Shown here one piece after another: positions 49,097 through 51,980 of a stretch of 51,980 nt of DNA (positions within the stretch are counted from its first letter, which is position 1; each line of letters starts with the position of its first letter). The translations under genes were made by a program, and so were the position numbers. The stretch covers positions 1 through 51,980 of the forward strand of contig CAYJEY010000016.1 in the NCBI GenBank assembly GCA_964369385.1, in the 5' to 3' direction. The notes beneath the pieces were generated by a model. That model made no database searches. It had not been told where the DNA came from and saw nothing but the letters and a program-made list of their open reading frames with translations. The DNA comes from CALVGQ01 sp964369385. GTDB taxonomy: Bacteria > Bacillota_I > Bacilli_A > Erysipelotrichales > Erysipelotrichaceae.

Positions 49097-50007
49097 CTTT
49101 TTGCACCTGCTCTTCTTAATTCTAGTTTTCGCGCTTTATAATAAGATTTCATAATACGTTGCGCTTTTAGTTTTGGATTTGAAACTTCATCAATTACGAA
49201 GTTAACGAGTGTTAATCCCATTCCTATCATGACAAGACCTGTAATTGCTCCTGAAACTTCAAAGAAATATCCACTTTGGAATGCTCCTGAGTTTTTAGCA
49301 TTAAGTAAGATTGTCCCCCATGTTACTGATGAAGGGTCACCAAATCCGATAAATTCAAGTGTTGCATGTGCCATAATTGCATAGATTAATGTTCCTACAA
49401 ATGCCGATGATATGATAGATAACATGTTAGGCATAATTTCAATAAATAGAATTCTAAACTTACTTTCTCCTAGTGTTTCAGCTGAGCGCACGAAGTCACG
49501 GTTACGAATACTCAGCGTTTGCGCACGAAGTACGCGTGCATTCCATGGCCATGATGTTAACCCAATAATAATACAAATTAAGAATGGTGATACACCATCT
49601 AACATAGAAGCGATAATAAGTAACAATACGATTGTTGGTATAACCATCATTACATTTGTACATACTGATACAATACTGTCAAATACTCCACCTAAGTATC
49701 CTGCACTAATTCCAATAATCATACTTAGAACTGTTGCAAGAGATGCTGCAAACAAACCTACTGTTAGTGATTGACGCCCACCGTATAAGCTTTGCGCAAA
49801 TACATCACGCCCTAGACTTGTTGTCCCAAGAATATGTTCTGCAGAAGGCGGTGTGTGATACATTCCCTCATATCTTGTAAGTGGATCATGTGTTGTGAAT
49901 AAATCAGCAAAGAAACAAGCAAACACAACTGTCCCAATAAACAACAAACCTATTGTGAATTTAGGATTATTTTTTAAAAAGTTTAATACTTTACTTAATA
50001 TTTTCAT
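49093..50007 (-). CDS. Opp/Dpp-type ABC transporter permease (OppC-like)
   Basis: A 304-aa permease with six membrane segments: an N-terminal OppC_N segment (FTIGLLFIGTVVFACFFADL), then the binding-protein-dependent domain. The EAA-type coupling loop is VRSAETLGESKFRILFIEIMPN at about 168-189. It begins 9 bp after the OppB-like gene and overlaps the OppD-like gene. Confidence 0.93.
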   Translation of the reverse strand: MKILSKVLNFLKNNPKFTIGLLFIGTVVFACFFADLFTTHDPLTRYEGMYHTPPSAEHILGTTSLGRDVFAQSLYGGRQSLTVGLFAASLATVLSMIIGISAGYLGGVFDSIVSVCTNVMMVIPTIVLLLIIASMLDGVSPFLICIIIGLTSWPWNARVLRAQTLSIRNRDFVRSAETLGESKFRILFIEIMPNMLSIISSAFVGTLIYAIMAHATLEFIGFGDPSSVTWGTILLNAKNSGAFQSGYFFEVSGAITGLVMIGMGLTLVNFVIDEVSNPKLKAQRIMKSYYKARKLELRRAGAKR

Positions 50008-50016
50008 TTCGTTTAC

Positions 50017-51009
50017 CTACTTACTCCCTTGTCTTCTTGTACGTGGATCTAAATATAATATGGCAATATCAGCAATGAAATTTGCACTTAGCATTAAGAT
50101 TGTTGACATCAACAATATCCCCTGCATTAGTGGATAATCACGATAGTTAATTGCTGATACCATGACATTCCCTAATCCTGGATAGTTAAAGATTTGTTCA
50201 ATGATTAGTGATCCTCCTAGTAAGAACCCTACTTGCATTGCAAGTGAAGTTACCACCGGAAGTAATGAATTTCTTGCAGCATAAGAAAACATGATCTTTT
50301 TATCAGGTAATCCTTTTGCTGTTCCCATTACAATGTAATCATCTCCAAGTTGATTAATCATGTTGGCACGCATACCCATGATTCCTCCAAGTCCAGTTAT
50401 TAAAATTGCACCTATAGGCAGTGCAGCATGATAAAGCACATCCATTACATATTCATATGTATTTGCAGGTACAAACAGTGGTGTTACTGCATATCCAAGA
50501 GGAAATACACCTGTATACCCTAGTGCAAACAACAACACAATCGCTGTTACTACTGATGGTATATTTGCTAAGAATTGCCCCCCTACTGTCAAGAATGTAT
50601 CTAATTTTGTTCCACGTCGCCATGCAACTAAAATTCCAAGTAAGTTATTGATAATAAATCCAAGAATTAATGCAGACCCCATTAGAAATACTGTCCAGCC
50701 TAGTGCACGTCCTAATGCATCAGTTACAGAGAGTGGATAGTAAAAGAAGGAAGTCCCCCAATCTCCTTGAAGAATGTTTCCAATGTACTTGATGTATGAA
50801 ATAAAGATTGGTTCAGTAGTACTAAATCCTAACATCTCTTCAATTGAAGCAATTGTCGCAGCATCAATCTTAGTGCCACTCAATGCTAAATCTGCTAAAT
50901 AGGCTTGCACAGGTGAACCCGGCATCATACGAGGAAGGAAGAAGTTTAATGTTACTGCTCCCCAAAAAGCTAATAAGTAAAATCCTAATCTTTTTAATAA
51001 ATATTTCAT
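50017..51009 (-). CDS. Opp/Dpp-type ABC transporter permease (OppB-like)
   Basis: A 330-aa permease with six membrane segments. The N-terminus LLKRLGFYLLAFWGAVTLNFFLPRMMPG matches the OppB/DppB start (residues 3-30), and the coupling loop is VMGTAKGLPDKKIMFSYAARNSLLP at about 225-249. It is separated from the upstream binding protein by 66 bp containing a stem-loop, and partners the OppC-like permease. Confidence 0.93.
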   Translation of the reverse strand: MKYLLKRLGFYLLAFWGAVTLNFFLPRMMPGSPVQAYLADLALSGTKIDAATIASIEEMLGFSTTEPIFISYIKYIGNILQGDWGTSFFYYPLSVTDALGRALGWTVFLMGSALILGFIINNLLGILVAWRRGTKLDTFLTVGGQFLANIPSVVTAIVLLFALGYTGVFPLGYAVTPLFVPANTYEYVMDVLYHAALPIGAILITGLGGIMGMRANMINQLGDDYIVMGTAKGLPDKKIMFSYAARNSLLPVVTSLAMQVGFLLGGSLIIEQIFNYPGLGNVMVSAINYRDYPLMQGILLMSTILMLSANFIADIAILYLDPRTRRQGSK

Positions 51010-51033
51010 AATTACCCCTTCTTAATATAATTA

Positions 51034-51062
51034 GGGCGTAACACACTACATGCTACGCGCCT
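51034..51062 (-). promoter_or_regulatory. Intercistronic stem-loop between binding protein and permease genes
   Basis: Minus strand: GGCGCGTA and TACGCC arms with one bulged base and a loop of about 13 nt (51061-51035). There is no T-run. Such hairpins often protect binding-protein mRNA 3' ends and lower expression of the downstream permeases. Confidence 0.45.
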
Positions 51063-51075
51063 ATAATTACGTTTA

Positions 51076-51921
51076 TTACTCTACTGCTTCTAATTTTAAC
51101 AGTTGTAAAACTTTAGAGTCATTGATACAAAGAGCTGGTTGTCCTGTCATGTTTTCTTCAGTTGACCAACCTGTAAATCTTGAATCGTTGTATACAAACC
51201 AGTTTCCGTTATAAAGTACTGGAATATTAATCATATTTTCTGCAAAATGCAATTCAACTTGATCTGTAATTGTTTTAACTTCTTCATCTGTAGTTGCAGT
51301 TGGAAGTTGTTGAATAAGTGCATTGATTTCATCATTTACATAGTTTGTTTGACATACAGTCCACCAAGTATCTGTTAATGCAGTTGCTTCATTTGCGATT
51401 GTATCCCAATAGAAACGATAGATATCAGAAGATGATCCATTTGCTGTATATAACATTGACCAGTCACCATTTGCCCAGTGTTGTGTTACTAATGATAAAT
51501 CTTTTGCTTGTGCTGTTGCATTGATTCCAGCTGCACGCATACCCTCTGCAGAGATTGCTGCTCCATCATTCCAATCAGTCCACCCTGCTGGAGATACGAT
51601 TTCGATTTCAATTGGTAATCCACTAGGTGTTTCAACATAACCATCACCATCAATATCTACGAATCCTGCATCTGCTAAGATTTGTTTTGCACCTTCAACA
51701 TCATATTCTAAATATGGTTCCATTGCTGCAGTTGCTTCTTCATTTTCATAACCTAATAATCCTGGAGGCAATCCTGAATTCGGTGGCGTAGTATCTGATA
51801 AGTAACCATATACTGCTGAATCAATGATTCCTTGGCGATCAACAGTCATTGATACTGCTTGTTTAAATTCAACACTATTGAATGCTTCTAGTAAACCAGC
51901 ATCTTCGCTCATGTAATTCAT
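51076..51921 (-). CDS. ABC transporter substrate-binding protein, C-terminal part only (5' end missing or disrupted)
   Basis: 281 aa matching the C-terminal half of family 5 (Opp/Dpp-type) solute-binding proteins: FKQAVSMTVDRQGIID is the conserved VRxAxxxAIDR-type segment normally in mid-protein, followed by GAKQILADAGF and VELHFAENMINIPVLYN. Full proteins are 500-600 aa with a lipoprotein signal, so the N-terminal half is absent. The frame stays open upstream to about 51966, where a TAA (51969-51967) stops it 12 bases from the window edge. The ATG at 51921 is therefore not a genuine start. It is either a contig edge artefact or a true disruption. Confidence 0.8.
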   Translation of the reverse strand: MNYMSEDAGLLEAFNSVEFKQAVSMTVDRQGIIDSAVYGYLSDTTPPNSGLPPGLLGYENEEATAAMEPYLEYDVEGAKQILADAGFVDIDGDGYVETPSGLPIEIEIVSPAGWTDWNDGAAISAEGMRAAGINATAQAKDLSLVTQHWANGDWSMLYTANGSSSDIYRFYWDTIANEATALTDTWWTVCQTNYVNDEINALIQQLPTATTDEEVKTITDQVELHFAENMINIPVLYNGNWFVYNDSRFTGWSTEENMTGQPALCINDSKVLQLLKLEAVE

Positions 51922-51980
51922 AGAGATATGACGTGCTAAAATAAACTGTACCAGTAGTGAAGAGTTTTAGTATAATAAAA

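Overview
The window is 52 kb from a low-GC Gram-positive (Bacillota) chromosome that uses the standard code, including UGA as stop. Evidence includes strong AGGAGG ribosome sites, a zinc-type S14, a zinc-type L31, and the ribosomal gene order. The absence of rpmD (L30) between rpsE and rplO, and the overall gene content, would fit an Erysipelotrichia-like lineage, but that placement is a weak inference. No rRNA, tRNA, CRISPR array or complete insertion sequence was seen. One 100-N assembly gap lies at 25655-25754, and the right edge (51980) looks like a broken end.

Region 1 (1-13193, minus strand) is one long S10-spc-alpha ribosomal superoperon: rpsJ-rplC-rplD-rplW-rplB-rpsS-rplV-rpsC-rplP-rpmC-rpsQ-rplN-rplX-rplE-rpsZ-rpsH-rplF-rplR-rpsE-rplO-secY-adk-map-infA-rpmJ-rpsM-rpsK-rpoA (cut). 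It has two candidate promoters and a leader of about 118 nt. Divergent from it is a lipoprotein flavin reductase (13290), then a PatB/MalY C-S lyase.

Region 2 (16-25 kb) is housekeeping: glyA, a TsaC-type threonylcarbamoyl-AMP synthase, adenosine deaminase, prmC, prfA, tdk, rpmE and a Cof-type phosphatase. The usual tdk-prfA-prmC-sua5-glyA block is interrupted by add, a small secreted protein and an XRE regulator.

Region 3 (25.5-29.3 kb) is a flavin module: a membrane-anchored protein with tandem FMN-binding domains (interrupted by the gap), a second FMN/FAD lipoprotein reductase, and a divergent LacI-type regulator. With the 13290 gene it suggests respiration or electron disposal by flavinylated proteins outside the membrane.

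Region 4 (29.2-29.9 kb) holds the observation I rate highest: a SAM-binding (S-box type) riboswitch with covarying helices, a pseudoknot and a mutually exclusive terminator/antiterminator. It controls only a 125-residue protein of unknown function.

Region 5 (29.8-39 kb) carries murA, a HAD phosphatase, a short A24 prepilin peptidase and an orphan pilin-like protein flanking fba, a DUF1846 protein beside a PTS EIIC whose EIIB domain has lost its cysteine, a GNAT gene and a RodA/FtsW gene. Region 6 (39-43 kb) is an XRE/DUF3169/ABC-2 transporter/CPBP protease cassette with palindromic operators over its promoter. Region 7 (43-52 kb) holds a Gate-domain membrane protein and an Opp/Dpp-type ABC operon ending in a domain-permuted GH3 glycosidase, so its cargo is probably an oligosaccharide.
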